From a virus: a stretch of DNA of 35,930 bases. The notes under the pieces are model-generated. The model saw only the letters and a list, made by a program, of their open reading frames with translations. It made no database searches and was not told the origin of the DNA. Positions within the stretch are counted from its first letter, which is position 1. Each line of letters opens with the position of its first letter. Of the stretch, positions 26,194-34,451 are shown in pieces. Location: positions 1-35,930 of IMG/VR virus record IMGVR_UViG_3300037847_004068. One strand, 5' to 3'. Made by a program: the position numbers and the translations under genes.

Positions 26194-27642
26194 TTAGTGT
26201 TTTATGTGCTTAGACTGTCCTCTAAGTATCTGAGTTAACTCTTCTATCTTAATATTTGATAAGCGTAGCTTTGCTTTTCTTACAGCTGCGAACTTTTCTT
26301 TCTTGTGAAAGGCTAGTCTACCTCCACCAATATTCGATCTGGTAGAAATAATATCATAAAGTATATGCTTATACATAGCATCTTCGGCTAGTTTTGGAAC
26401 TTGCATTTCAGCGTCTGTACCTAAGCTATCGCTTATATAATCTAAGATTACAGTTTTTCCGTTAATGTTAGAAGAGAAATGTATCCTACCTAAACGCTGG
26501 TCAATATAGAAGTTTCCATTCATTTGAGCATGTTCGGGATCAAGACCGTACCTTTCATTAGGATTTAGGTAGTGATGCTCGTATCTATAGTCATCTATAG
26601 AGTTTTCAGAAGGAGTGTGAGTTTTGTACGTATTCCAAGTAGAGCTATTAACTTCAAAACCTGGTTCAGCCGAAAACTCAGCTGTAGCGTCTGGATTGTT
26701 TACAGTTATATTATCTACTGTATTTATGGCTGTAAATCCAGTAGCAGCTGAATTTGGCGATGACGAAGACTGCACTATTAAATACAAAGTATCGTACCCA
26801 GAAACATCTAAGTTGTTTAATTCATGAGTACTAACAGTACCATTGCCATTAAGTACTTGTTTAAAATAATCATTACTTATAAAAGCTGAGTTACCATTAG
26901 TTGAGCCTAGTGTTACTTGATTGTCTCCAGGCGTTTCGCTTAAACCAAATCTTACAATACCTACTGAATGTTCACCTGCTGACGACGGAGCCGACACAAT
27001 GTCAGCAGATATGTTAATTTCTGAAACTCCGGAAACGTCGATTTCTTGCCAACACGCTAGTTGAGAAGAATAATTACTACCCTGCGCGTTAGTGTGCAAG
27101 TGGTGCTCAAATGTTAAAGTGCCATCTACAACGCTAACGAAAGAAGGTTCAGTAGGACCGGCCGGCAGTGTCGTGTCTGATCCGCTAAAATTCCAAGCGT
27201 AATCTCCTTGCGTAAAGTTTCCATTTGTTAAAAGCTCATATTGAGAAGCCATAAACTCATACGCGCCAGATGCATCTTGATTGACTTGAAATGGGTTTGA
27301 TGTGTGTTTTGTAGGATACAAAGGTCTTTTAATACCCGCGCCATCTACAGAAGATATTTTAGTATAATTAACGTAATCGTGCGGTAAAGGCATGACTAAA
27401 CTTGGCGGTAAATCTATCTGCTGCGACTTAAAAGATTTAAACGTGTCAAAAGATAATTCAGCTAACGCTCGTTGAGCATGAAAAGCGATGTCCGCTCTTT
27501 TAGCTTTTGGTATGATTTTATCTTCACCTACGTACATAATTTGAAACTGAGTTATTACGTCGTCTAATGATACGAATTGGTAACTACCTAGGTGTTGACC
27601 TTCGTAATAATCTTTTTTTGATACTCCGTCTAATAAACCCAT
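26194..27642 (-). CDS. Head-tail connector/tail tubular A-like protein with inserted carbohydrate-binding-like domain
   Basis: 482 residues. The outer parts (1-130 and about 325-482) form one recognisable unit: FVSLDDVITQFQIMYVGEDK, RADIAFHAQRALAELSFDT, then QRLGRIHFSSNINGKTVIL, KLAEDAMYKHILYDIISTR and a basic C-terminus. This is the pattern of a tail-tubular-A-like connector found beside the nozzle protein. Residues about 136-318 are an insertion starting NGNFTQGDYAWNFSG and ending INTVDNITV, with beta-sandwich character typical of CBM4/9-like carbohydrate-binding modules. Three bases from the giant nozzle gene, four from the next connector gene. The insert could decorate the neck with a glycan-binding lobe. 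Confidence 0.78.
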   Translation of the reverse strand: MGLLDGVSKKDYYEGQHLGSYQFVSLDDVITQFQIMYVGEDKIIPKAKRADIAFHAQRALAELSFDTFKSFKSQQIDLPPSLVMPLPHDYVNYTKISSVDGAGIKRPLYPTKHTSNPFQVNQDASGAYEFMASQYELLTNGNFTQGDYAWNFSGSDTTLPAGPTEPSFVSVVDGTLTFEHHLHTNAQGSNYSSQLACWQEIDVSGVSEINISADIVSAPSSAGEHSVGIVRFGLSETPGDNQVTLGSTNGNSAFISNDYFKQVLNGNGTVSTHELNNLDVSGYDTLYLIVQSSSSPNSAATGFTAINTVDNITVNNPDATAEFSAEPGFEVNSSTWNTYKTHTPSENSIDDYRYEHHYLNPNERYGLDPEHAQMNGNFYIDQRLGRIHFSSNINGKTVILDYISDSLGTDAEMQVPKLAEDAMYKHILYDIISTRSNIGGGRLAFHKKEKFAAVRKAKLRLSNIKIEELTQILRGQSKHIKH

Positions 27643-27646
27643 TTAA

Positions 27647-28393
27647 TTATGCTTTTTCTTGATTAATAGCGTTAAGTTCTTTATTACCTGCCGCGTTAGT
27701 TAGATTAAAATCTTTAATAGAAACTCCAGAAAGCTGTAGTATCTTTAAAATAAGATCTTTTTCTTCAGATGGATGTAAGTAAAAATCTCTAGCATCAGCA
27801 GCGGCTGGATTATAAATTGGATCGTTACCTATAAGTATGTAGGTCCATCTTGGAGGTCGAGGTTTAGCAATGTAATGTATTTCAAGATTAGCACCTTCTT
27901 CCTGTGTTGATTCAGGGTATATTCTTATATTAATTGAATCACCTTCATCACCCTGAAAAAGAGATCTTGTAAATACAGGCCTAGCCATTGAAGGTGCAGC
28001 TAGCGGTGAGTTTTGGTATAAATATATTTCGCTAGCATTTTCCATCTCTTCTGCGATAACGTAGTTTTGATTATCGTAGCTAACTAGTATAGATTCTAGC
28101 TTATGCACTGTGTTTTGAGGCAATGTAGTTATACCGTTAGTAGTAGTAGCCTGTGTACTTGTCATGTGCATAGCTATTTTCTCTTCAGTTATATCTCTTA
28201 AATCTGAAGTTACAGTGCTATTGCCTACTGGAGCCCGTAAAGCTTGATTGAGGTCGTAAAAGTATTGCTCAAATATTTCGTTTTGAGCGTGCTCGGCAAA
28301 TAAGTTAAACTCCTGCGGAGTTATATAACCTCTTTGTTCTTTATTGGCTAGCGCCAAAACTGTTTGATAAACTCTGTTTACACTTATTGCCAT
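27647..28393 (-). CDS. Head-tail adaptor-like protein, 248 residues
   Basis: The N-terminus MAISVNRVYQTVLALANKEQ, then RGYITPQEFNLFAEHAQNEI and FEQYFYDLNQAL, is a helical pattern I recognise from marine phage connector-region genes. The middle is beta-rich (NYVIAEEMENASEIYLYQNS) with the segment LEIHYIAKPRPPRW, and the C-terminus is helical (SEEKDLILKILQLSGVSIKD). Position between capsid and tubular-A-like genes suits a ring adaptor attached under the portal. It begins just after the hairpin at 28410-28444. No catalytic motif. Assignment is by position and recalled similarity. Confidence 0.75.
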   Translation of the reverse strand: MAISVNRVYQTVLALANKEQRGYITPQEFNLFAEHAQNEIFEQYFYDLNQALRAPVGNSTVTSDLRDITEEKIAMHMTSTQATTTNGITTLPQNTVHKLESILVSYDNQNYVIAEEMENASEIYLYQNSPLAAPSMARPVFTRSLFQGDEGDSINIRIYPESTQEEGANLEIHYIAKPRPPRWTYILIGNDPIYNPAAADARDFYLHPSEEKDLILKILQLSGVSIKDFNLTNAAGNKELNAINQEKA

Positions 28394-28409
28394 AATTCGT
28401 TATTTATAG

Positions 28410-28444
28410 TTAGTGACCACCCCGAAGGGTGGCCGCCCAACTAA
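28410..28444 (-). terminator. UUCG-capped hairpin after the 276-residue gene
   Basis: On the minus strand GGCCACCC-TTCG-GGGTGGTC forms an 8-bp stem (one G-U pair), 28415-28434, closed by a C(UUCG)G tetraloop; outer TTAGT/ACTAA (440-444 with 410-414 of 28xxx) may extend it. It sits seven bases past the stop at 28452. There is no long T run (TCACTAACTATAA follows), so it may act as an attenuator or 3' end stabiliser instead of a strong terminator. Confidence 0.6.
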
Positions 28445-28451
28445 GTGATTA

Positions 28452-29282
28452 TTAATTTAATCTTTTTTCTATATTAGAATAAACTTCCATACCTTCATCT
28501 GTCTTAAACCAAGCGGCAAGCGCAGAATATGGATGCTCATCAAATGGAACTGTCATAAGTTTTCTATCATTTGATCCCCAAGAAAAAGTTCTTTGATCTT
28601 GTGATAACTTAATTATTCCCATCTCTGTAGCTTTAATACCAAAGTTTCTAAGCTGAACATTGTCATCATTAACAAGTTCTAAGAATAAACCTGGATTTTT
28701 CTTAGCGTACAGTAAAACATCTCGTTTAAGCTCCTTAGAACTCATCTGAGACACCTTAGAACCAATTTCTACTCTCATCACAGCTTCAATCATGTCGATG
28801 TCTAGGTTCATAGCTGCATTTAAAGCCTCTATTTCCATTTCAATAACTTCAACTTGATCTGCTGCTTCTTGAATCGGCTTTTGCTCTTCATACTTTGAAC
28901 CTTTGTGAGGGTGATACAAAGATAAAAGCTTCTGCAGAGTAACTTGATTTCTAGGTACTAATAAAAAACCGTTTTCAAAAGTAATATGAGCGAGTCTTTG
29001 ATCGCCTTGCATTTCGTCTACAAAACACGTCTTTTGATTTTGACAGTACTTAAGCTCTCTTTCATATCCTTTTTCTTCATCAAAATAGTATATGTCAGTA
29101 GCTTTAATAGTAGCTGTTAACGGTCGCCTATTACCAAGAAGATAGTATGTTCTGTCTTTGAACTCCCACGTATCTTTCTTTGGTTTTTCTACAACTGGAG
29201 TAGGTTTAGGAGCCGGAGCTTCAGCTACTACAGTTTCTACTTGAGGCTGTTCTACAACCTCTTCTTTTTTCTTTTTAGCCAT
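28452..29282 (-). CDS. Conserved virion-region protein, 276 residues
   Basis: Lys/Glu/Pro/Val-rich disordered start (MAKKKKEEVVEQPQ..., 1-38), then a compact domain: WEFKDRTYYLLGNRRPLTAT, CQNQKTCFVDEM, AHITFENGFLLVPRN and LLSLYHPHKG, followed by a Glu-rich helix (about 125-165) and a mixed C-terminus (SWGSNDRKLMTVPFDEHPYS). The two close Cys (CQNQKTC) could pair or bind metal. It lies immediately downstream of the capsid gene and is bounded by a hairpin on each side, so its level can be set separately. I recall related proteins next to capsid genes in marine phages, where it may be a head completion or decoration protein; function not established. Confidence 0.72.
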   Translation of the reverse strand: MAKKKKEEVVEQPQVETVVAEAPAPKPTPVVEKPKKDTWEFKDRTYYLLGNRRPLTATIKATDIYYFDEEKGYERELKYCQNQKTCFVDEMQGDQRLAHITFENGFLLVPRNQVTLQKLLSLYHPHKGSKYEEQKPIQEAADQVEVIEMEIEALNAAMNLDIDMIEAVMRVEIGSKVSQMSSKELKRDVLLYAKKNPGLFLELVNDDNVQLRNFGIKATEMGIIKLSQDQRTFSWGSNDRKLMTVPFDEHPYSALAAWFKTDEGMEVYSNIEKRLN

Positions 29283-29308
29283 AATATAATATAATAAAAG
29301 TTAATATA

Positions 29309-29338
29309 AAACTACCCCACCCGAAGGTGAGGTAGTTT
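29309..29338 (-). terminator. Probable Rho-independent terminator after capsid gene
   Basis: On the minus strand AAACTACCTCACC-TTCG-GGTGGGGTAGTTT forms a 13-bp stem (one G-T wobble) with a UUCG tetraloop, followed by TTATATTAAC. It starts 12 bases after the capsid stop codon. The stem is stronger than the one at 28410-28444 and shares the same loop and CACC/GGTG core. Likely partial termination that keeps capsid transcript above downstream tail genes. Confidence 0.75.
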
Positions 29339-29350
29339 CTTAAACACATC

Positions 29351-30814
29351 TTAGTTCAACAGCATGAAGTTGTTAGCTCCTTGAACGATCAAGCAACGCT
29401 CAGACAGGTAGTTTACTGTCATTACGTCAAGATCAGAAGTAGCAGCTCCAACTGAATCAGTGATCCATGTCTTCATCTTACGTGACTCTGTTTGAGAAGC
29501 ACGGAAGCGAGTGTGTAAGAACGGACGCTTCATGTTTCTTCCAAGAGCTTCATCGTATACTGAAGTTACACCTGCTGGAATAACAACACCGCGGATATCG
29601 TTGTATCCTAGACCACCTCTTAAAGATCCATCGTTAAGGTACTTCCAGTCAGACTTGTAGAAGTCGTAAGAACCACGACGGAAACCAGAGAATCCTAGGT
29701 TAAGTGCCATATCCTCAGAGTTATCAAATACTCCGTAAGAAGTACCACCAGCACCGTATGAATTCATAGATGCAAGCATGTCGTCAATAGCAAGAGCTGT
29801 TGCGCGATTAACAAATAGCATGTTTTCCTCAATAGCACCTTGTCCATCAAACTTCGCTAGGATAGCATCGAACTCAGCTAAGTCAGTAGCAGCATTAACA
29901 CCAGTGATACCAGTAGAAGTATGTCCACGATCTGAAATAGCCGCGAATAAACCTTCAGTACCAGCAGCGCCATCAGCTGAACTTGCTCCACCTACGTTTG
30001 CGTTAGCAGCGTCTTCAATAGTAGAACCAGCAACTGTTAGCTTGCTTTCTAGTAGCGCCATTTCTAAGTAATCCCCGAAACGAGCCATAGTATCACCATT
30101 TGCTTTTAGGTACCAGTAGTAACCGTTTTGACCTTCTTCGCCAGAAACTTCAACCCAACCAATTTGAGCTGCGTCAGAACCAGAGATTCTGTAAGTATCC
30201 TTAAGGATGATCATCTTGTTTCTAAAAGACTTGAAAGAAGGCTCAACAGCTGCAAAAGTATTAGTCTTGCCGTCGATACCTAAACCGTTCTGTCCTTTAC
30301 CAAACTCTGATCCGTAAACAAACACGCTAGCGGTGTTACCAGAATCGTCATCGTCTGTTAGAAACCCTGAAACAGCACCTACTGTAGCTGCTTCGTAAGG
30401 AAGAATAGTCATTGTTGTTAAATCTGCCGCTACAGCCGATACGTATCCTGGAATAACTGTACCAGCGTTGTCGCTAAGAACTACCGTTGCACCAACACGT
30501 ACCGCGTGAGTACCAGAAGATGCTACTGTAAATACACCAGCGTTCGTGATATCACCTGAGTATGAAAGGTGTAAACGGCCTTGTTCAGACCATACAACTG
30601 AGTCAGATTGTGAAGCTTCTTCAGCTCCTACTTGAGCAAGGAATCCAGATACTGTTCTTTTTCCGTATCTTTCAACCTCTTTGTCCATTAGGTCTGGAAG
30701 GTACTGTTGTTCCCATCCTGTTGACCCATCAATAAAATTAATATAATTCGAGTTGAGCGTTAGCTTCGCTGGTGCTGCAACTGGACTTATATTAGGTCCT
30801 GCACTTACTGCCAT
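29351..30814 (-). CDS. Major capsid protein (probable)
   Basis: 487 residues. Sits between the acidic scaffold-like gene and connector genes, the usual capsid slot. N-terminal helix region WEQQYLPDLMDKEVERYGKR and GFLAQVGAEEASQSDSVVWS, a beta-rich central part with Gly/Ala turns, then FKSFRNKMIILKDTYRISG and RGSYDFYKSDWKYLNDGSL, and C-terminal RPFLHTRFRASQTESRKMKT. A long N-terminal helix followed by mixed alpha/beta fits an HK97-type fold, but no motif proves it. Codon choice is the most biased in the window (TAC, AAG, ATC, GGT preferred), typical of the most abundant protein. Leader TTAAGAAAAAATG lacks a Shine-Dalgarno sequence. A strong hairpin follows the stop. Confidence 0.82.
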   Translation of the reverse strand: MAVSAGPNISPVAAPAKLTLNSNYINFIDGSTGWEQQYLPDLMDKEVERYGKRTVSGFLAQVGAEEASQSDSVVWSEQGRLHLSYSGDITNAGVFTVASSGTHAVRVGATVVLSDNAGTVIPGYVSAVAADLTTMTILPYEAATVGAVSGFLTDDDDSGNTASVFVYGSEFGKGQNGLGIDGKTNTFAAVEPSFKSFRNKMIILKDTYRISGSDAAQIGWVEVSGEEGQNGYYWYLKANGDTMARFGDYLEMALLESKLTVAGSTIEDAANANVGGASSADGAAGTEGLFAAISDRGHTSTGITGVNAATDLAEFDAILAKFDGQGAIEENMLFVNRATALAIDDMLASMNSYGAGGTSYGVFDNSEDMALNLGFSGFRRGSYDFYKSDWKYLNDGSLRGGLGYNDIRGVVIPAGVTSVYDEALGRNMKRPFLHTRFRASQTESRKMKTWITDSVGAATSDLDVMTVNYLSERCLIVQGANNFMLLN

Positions 30815-30827
30815 TTTTTCTTAATTT

Positions 30828-32015
30828 TTACTTTTTATTTTTAATCTTTAATTTAAAAGAGTTTGAATCATCACCTAGAACTTTAAACTTAGGGCCGCTT
30901 GTAGGATCTCCTTGATGTGGGCTTCTTGGGCTCATATCAATATTTTTAGACTTTTTAACGCTTTCCTTAAGCGCGTCAGCTTTGCCTTGCTCATAAAAAT
31001 GTTGAGCAATAGCATCTGCGTTCATAGCTGTGTATAAAGCTTTATGGTAGCCTCTAGCATCTGAAAGTGTTTTGTTTTCATCGACAAACTTTGACATGAA
31101 ATTATTAATATCACTTTGCTTAGCTTTAGTACCCTCGACATCTTTTACATTAAACCTATATCTTTTCTCACCGACGTTATATTCAAAACCTTTGAACTTG
31201 TCATTAAAAAGACTGTTAGTTTTCTTTTCAAAAATATCGCTACTTTGCTTTACAGCTTTGTTGGTCTGTTCAGACTCTTTATTGTATCTATTAAAAAAAT
31301 CAATTGCTTTCTGCTGTTCTTTAGTTAATTTGCTTCCAGCTTTAATTTCTTCATAGTATTTAGACTTTTGCCCGTCTAAGTAGGACTTAGCCTCGGCAAC
31401 TTGCTCTTTGAGGGCTAATTTTTTACGTTTAATATCTCTATCCTCGTCCATATCTTCGTCAAATGAAAAACGATCTTCAATAAGAAAATCAACTTCTTCA
31501 GAAGATAAATGAGGTTTTGTTCTTTCGTAGTACTCTCGTAAAACTTGTTGATCGTCTAAGTTAGACGTGTCTCTATTTAGTTTTACATAATCTTCAAGAT
31601 CCCCACCAGTCTCATCCATAAAGTCAATTAACTTTTGTATGTTTTCTGGTAGTGGTTTCCCAGTAGCTTCTGATTCATCAAGAGCTTCCATAACTTCTTC
31701 TTCAGTTACGGTCTCTTCATCAGTAACTTCTTCTAATACTGGTATTTCTTCTTGTACTTCTCCTTCCGGTTGTACTTGGTCTTCACTTTGTGCGGGCTTG
31801 GCGTCTTCATCGACTCCAACCACTCCTGCGTCGTTAGTGTTACTTTCTTCAGTTTCATTAGTTGGTGGTTTTGACAAATCTATTTTAATAACATCAGGAT
31901 CATCTGCGCTATCAAATTTACTTAAATCTTGTTCAACTGTTTCTTCTGTAGTAGTTGCTTCTTGTTCTACCTCTTGAATTACTTCTTCAAGGTCTGTTTG
32001 GTTATTGTCTTCCAT
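30828..32015 (-). CDS. Acidic scaffold-like protein
   Basis: 395 residues. The first 110 residues are extremely acidic and Thr/Glu/Val rich (EDNNQTDLEEVIQEVEQEAT and similar), the middle has paired helices (IQKLIDFMDETGGDLEDYVK, VLREYYERTKPHLSSEEVDF) and the rest is a Lys/Glu coiled coil ending in the basic tail FKLKIKNKK. Acidic N-terminus, coiled coil and basic C-terminus are the standard layout of phage scaffolding proteins, where the basic end binds the coat protein. Position between portal and capsid supports this strongly. No protease motif seen. Leader TATATTTTATATTATGG has no Shine-Dalgarno sequence. Confidence 0.8.
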   Translation of the reverse strand: MEDNNQTDLEEVIQEVEQEATTTEETVEQDLSKFDSADDPDVIKIDLSKPPTNETEESNTNDAGVVGVDEDAKPAQSEDQVQPEGEVQEEIPVLEEVTDEETVTEEEVMEALDESEATGKPLPENIQKLIDFMDETGGDLEDYVKLNRDTSNLDDQQVLREYYERTKPHLSSEEVDFLIEDRFSFDEDMDEDRDIKRKKLALKEQVAEAKSYLDGQKSKYYEEIKAGSKLTKEQQKAIDFFNRYNKESEQTNKAVKQSSDIFEKKTNSLFNDKFKGFEYNVGEKRYRFNVKDVEGTKAKQSDINNFMSKFVDENKTLSDARGYHKALYTAMNADAIAQHFYEQGKADALKESVKKSKNIDMSPRSPHQGDPTSGPKFKVLGDDSNSFKLKIKNKK

Positions 32016-32033
32016 AATATAAAATATAAATTG

Positions 32034-34448
32034 TTATTTAGGTCCAAAAGCTTCTAAACTAAAACCTTCACCTATAGTATCATTACCTGCTGATTCAAAG
32101 TTTTTAGCGGGTTTGTTACCTTTTCTTTGCTCAATCATTTCGCTTTGTTGAGTGGCTTGTATTTTAGTTCTTTCGTCTTTACGATCTTCTTTTTGTTTTT
32201 CTCTTTCTTTCATGCCGTCAACTTCCATGCCCTTGAGCTTCATATTGTAATTAAACTCTAGATCCATAAGTTGCTTTTTAGCTTGCATTTCTAACTGTAG
32301 CTTTTTAGCGTCAGCTTCGCTTTGCGCTTGTAGTAACTGTATTTTACTAGCGGTTACTGCTTGTTCTTTTTGAACTTCCGCTTGCGCTGCAGCTTGAGCC
32401 GCTTGTTGATTAGACTGTGTTTGCGCTTGGATGTTTTGCATCTGTTGCTGCCTGTCACGCTCTAATTTTCTATTACGTCTAATCTTCAATAACTGATTAG
32501 CTAGTTTTAGATTCTTTATTTCTCTAATATCAATAGCATCTTCAAGATCTATGCTACTTTGCTGCAACGCCATTTGAATATTATTTTCAAGTAGTTGTCT
32601 TTCTTCTTCGTCAGGAGACAACTCAATAAATATACCAAAGTCGTGCAGATGCAAGTCTTTTAGTTCTTCTAGCTTTGCTACGTTACGGTGACCTATTGAT
32701 TCTATAAACGCTTCTTTTGTAGGAGAATATTCAATAACATCAGATATACGTAGTGAAAGTTTTTCTGCTGTTTCCGCAGTTAAAAATAAACCTGACTGAA
32801 GAATATGTCTTGTAGCTGTGTTAGAATTAGCAGCGGCAATTTTTTGTATACCAACTAAAGCGTTTTTATCAGGCATACTACCGTCTCTAGCTTCATTAAG
32901 ACCCGTTACATCACGGATCATTTGTAGATAATAATTGTAAGTTTGTATTAAAGACTGAAGTTTAGCTCCTTTATTATTAGAATTTATTTCTTGAATTGGT
33001 ACCTTACCAGGATTCATATCACCTTCAGAAGTAAAACTTCTACCTATAATACTACCCGTTTGGAAGAACATATTAAGAGCTTCTTGCGGATTATAGTTTG
33101 TGCCATTACCTAGATCAACCTCTGCTAAACCATCAGCGTCTAAGTAAACACCATCAGGCACCATCTTAGACATAACTTGCTGCAACTTTAAATGCGTCAA
33201 CTGGATCATGTCGGCAAAACCAGTTATTCTACCTACTAAGCTCTCAACTCTACCTTTATACATACGAGGCGCAACAATAGAGTAATTCATTTTAACTTTG
33301 TTAAAATCACTCTTTGATCTAACCATATTCTTACAAAGACCCCATCTTAACAATTTATCACAACCTAGTAAATACACGCCTTCATAAAGAACCTCAATTT
33401 TTTTAGAAGCTTTTGTATATTCACCGTTCATGTCTGATGGAGGATTAAAGGCATCTGTTTTTCTTATAGCCTTTTGACCACCAGTACCAGTGGTTTTTAT
33501 TTTGTAAACCTCACTGTTGTATGTCTTGTAGTTAAAATATAAAACTTCAATAACGTTTCTATCTCTATCTGATCTACTGCCTCTATATCTATAGTTTTTA
33601 TTCTTAGTATTTTTACTTAATATTTCTTCGATATCTTCTTCACTAAGGTTAGGAAAGTCACGTACCAGTTCGTTAATAGTAATAGACTTTACTTCGCCAA
33701 CGTAATATATATCATCAAAAAACGGTGAGTCAGTGTAAGAGTAAACCATGTTCGCAGGGTCTACGTATTCAACTTTTAATCCATCAGAAGGATTAAACGA
33801 TGTTTTTGAAGCGCCTATACCTAACACAGCTAAATCATAAAATAATCTTTTCTTAATTAGCTCGTAGTTATTGCCTTCAAGTAAAACGTTGATAGCTTGT
33901 TCCTCAGCTATTTCAATTGCTTGCTTGTATTCTAACTGCATATACAACTGCAGCTCTTCTTGACTACCAGGTAATTCACGAACGTTGCTGCGGCTGGTGT
34001 CCATGCCTAACTGCTGCATCATAAGATCGTCAAACTCCCTCATCTGCATGTCTCCAGATATAGAATCTATGAAATTATTTCTTTCCTCAGATCCGCTGGC
34101 ATCAATAGAAAATGCTTTTATGTCGTACGTTCTTTCAGCAATACCATTAACTACAATATCTACAAACTTAGGTATAATTGGAACAGGTGTCCAATCTAAA
34201 TTAAGATAGGATAAATCACCGTTTATAGATAACTCATCCTTGTACTTTTGTATAGACTGCTCACCTCTAGCATACAGCCTAAGCTTATGAAAGTTGTTTA
34301 AATTAGTAGTATACCTACTAATATTAGCGTCTTTGTGAAACCACTCCGCATGGATAGCTTTAGCTACTTTTCTACCATACTCTAACGAGTCTTTTTCAGC
34401 GTCGCTTACGTTTTGCTTTGGAAAATTAACATGTACTGACTCAGCCAT
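32034..34448 (-). CDS. Portal protein
   Basis: 804 residues. Directly follows terminase. N-terminal helical region (MAESVHVNFPKQNVSDAEK, VAKAIHAEWFHKD), VPIIPKFVDIVVNGIAERTY near 90-110, DPANMVYSYTDSPFFDDIYY near 230-250 and a portal-type clip/stem section near 490-560 (YNYYLQMIRDVTGLNEARDG, NALVGIQKIAAANSNTATRH). The last 170 residues form a long Gln/Ala/Lys-rich coiled coil (QQQMQNIQAQTQSNQQAAQA) ending in a short unstructured tail, which would form a barrel projecting into the capsid or serve as the internal-protein docking site. Length is at the upper range for portals. This is the most secure structural call after terminase. Confidence 0.88.
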   Translation of the reverse strand: MAESVHVNFPKQNVSDAEKDSLEYGRKVAKAIHAEWFHKDANISRYTTNLNNFHKLRLYARGEQSIQKYKDELSINGDLSYLNLDWTPVPIIPKFVDIVVNGIAERTYDIKAFSIDASGSEERNNFIDSISGDMQMREFDDLMMQQLGMDTSRSNVRELPGSQEELQLYMQLEYKQAIEIAEEQAINVLLEGNNYELIKKRLFYDLAVLGIGASKTSFNPSDGLKVEYVDPANMVYSYTDSPFFDDIYYVGEVKSITINELVRDFPNLSEEDIEEILSKNTKNKNYRYRGSRSDRDRNVIEVLYFNYKTYNSEVYKIKTTGTGGQKAIRKTDAFNPPSDMNGEYTKASKKIEVLYEGVYLLGCDKLLRWGLCKNMVRSKSDFNKVKMNYSIVAPRMYKGRVESLVGRITGFADMIQLTHLKLQQVMSKMVPDGVYLDADGLAEVDLGNGTNYNPQEALNMFFQTGSIIGRSFTSEGDMNPGKVPIQEINSNNKGAKLQSLIQTYNYYLQMIRDVTGLNEARDGSMPDKNALVGIQKIAAANSNTATRHILQSGLFLTAETAEKLSLRISDVIEYSPTKEAFIESIGHRNVAKLEELKDLHLHDFGIFIELSPDEEERQLLENNIQMALQQSSIDLEDAIDIREIKNLKLANQLLKIRRNRKLERDRQQQMQNIQAQTQSNQQAAQAAAQAEVQKEQAVTASKIQLLQAQSEADAKKLQLEMQAKKQLMDLEFNYNMKLKGMEVDGMKEREKQKEDRKDERTKIQATQQSEMIEQRKGNKPAKNFESAGNDTIGEGFSLEAFGPK

Positions 34449-34451
34449 ATT

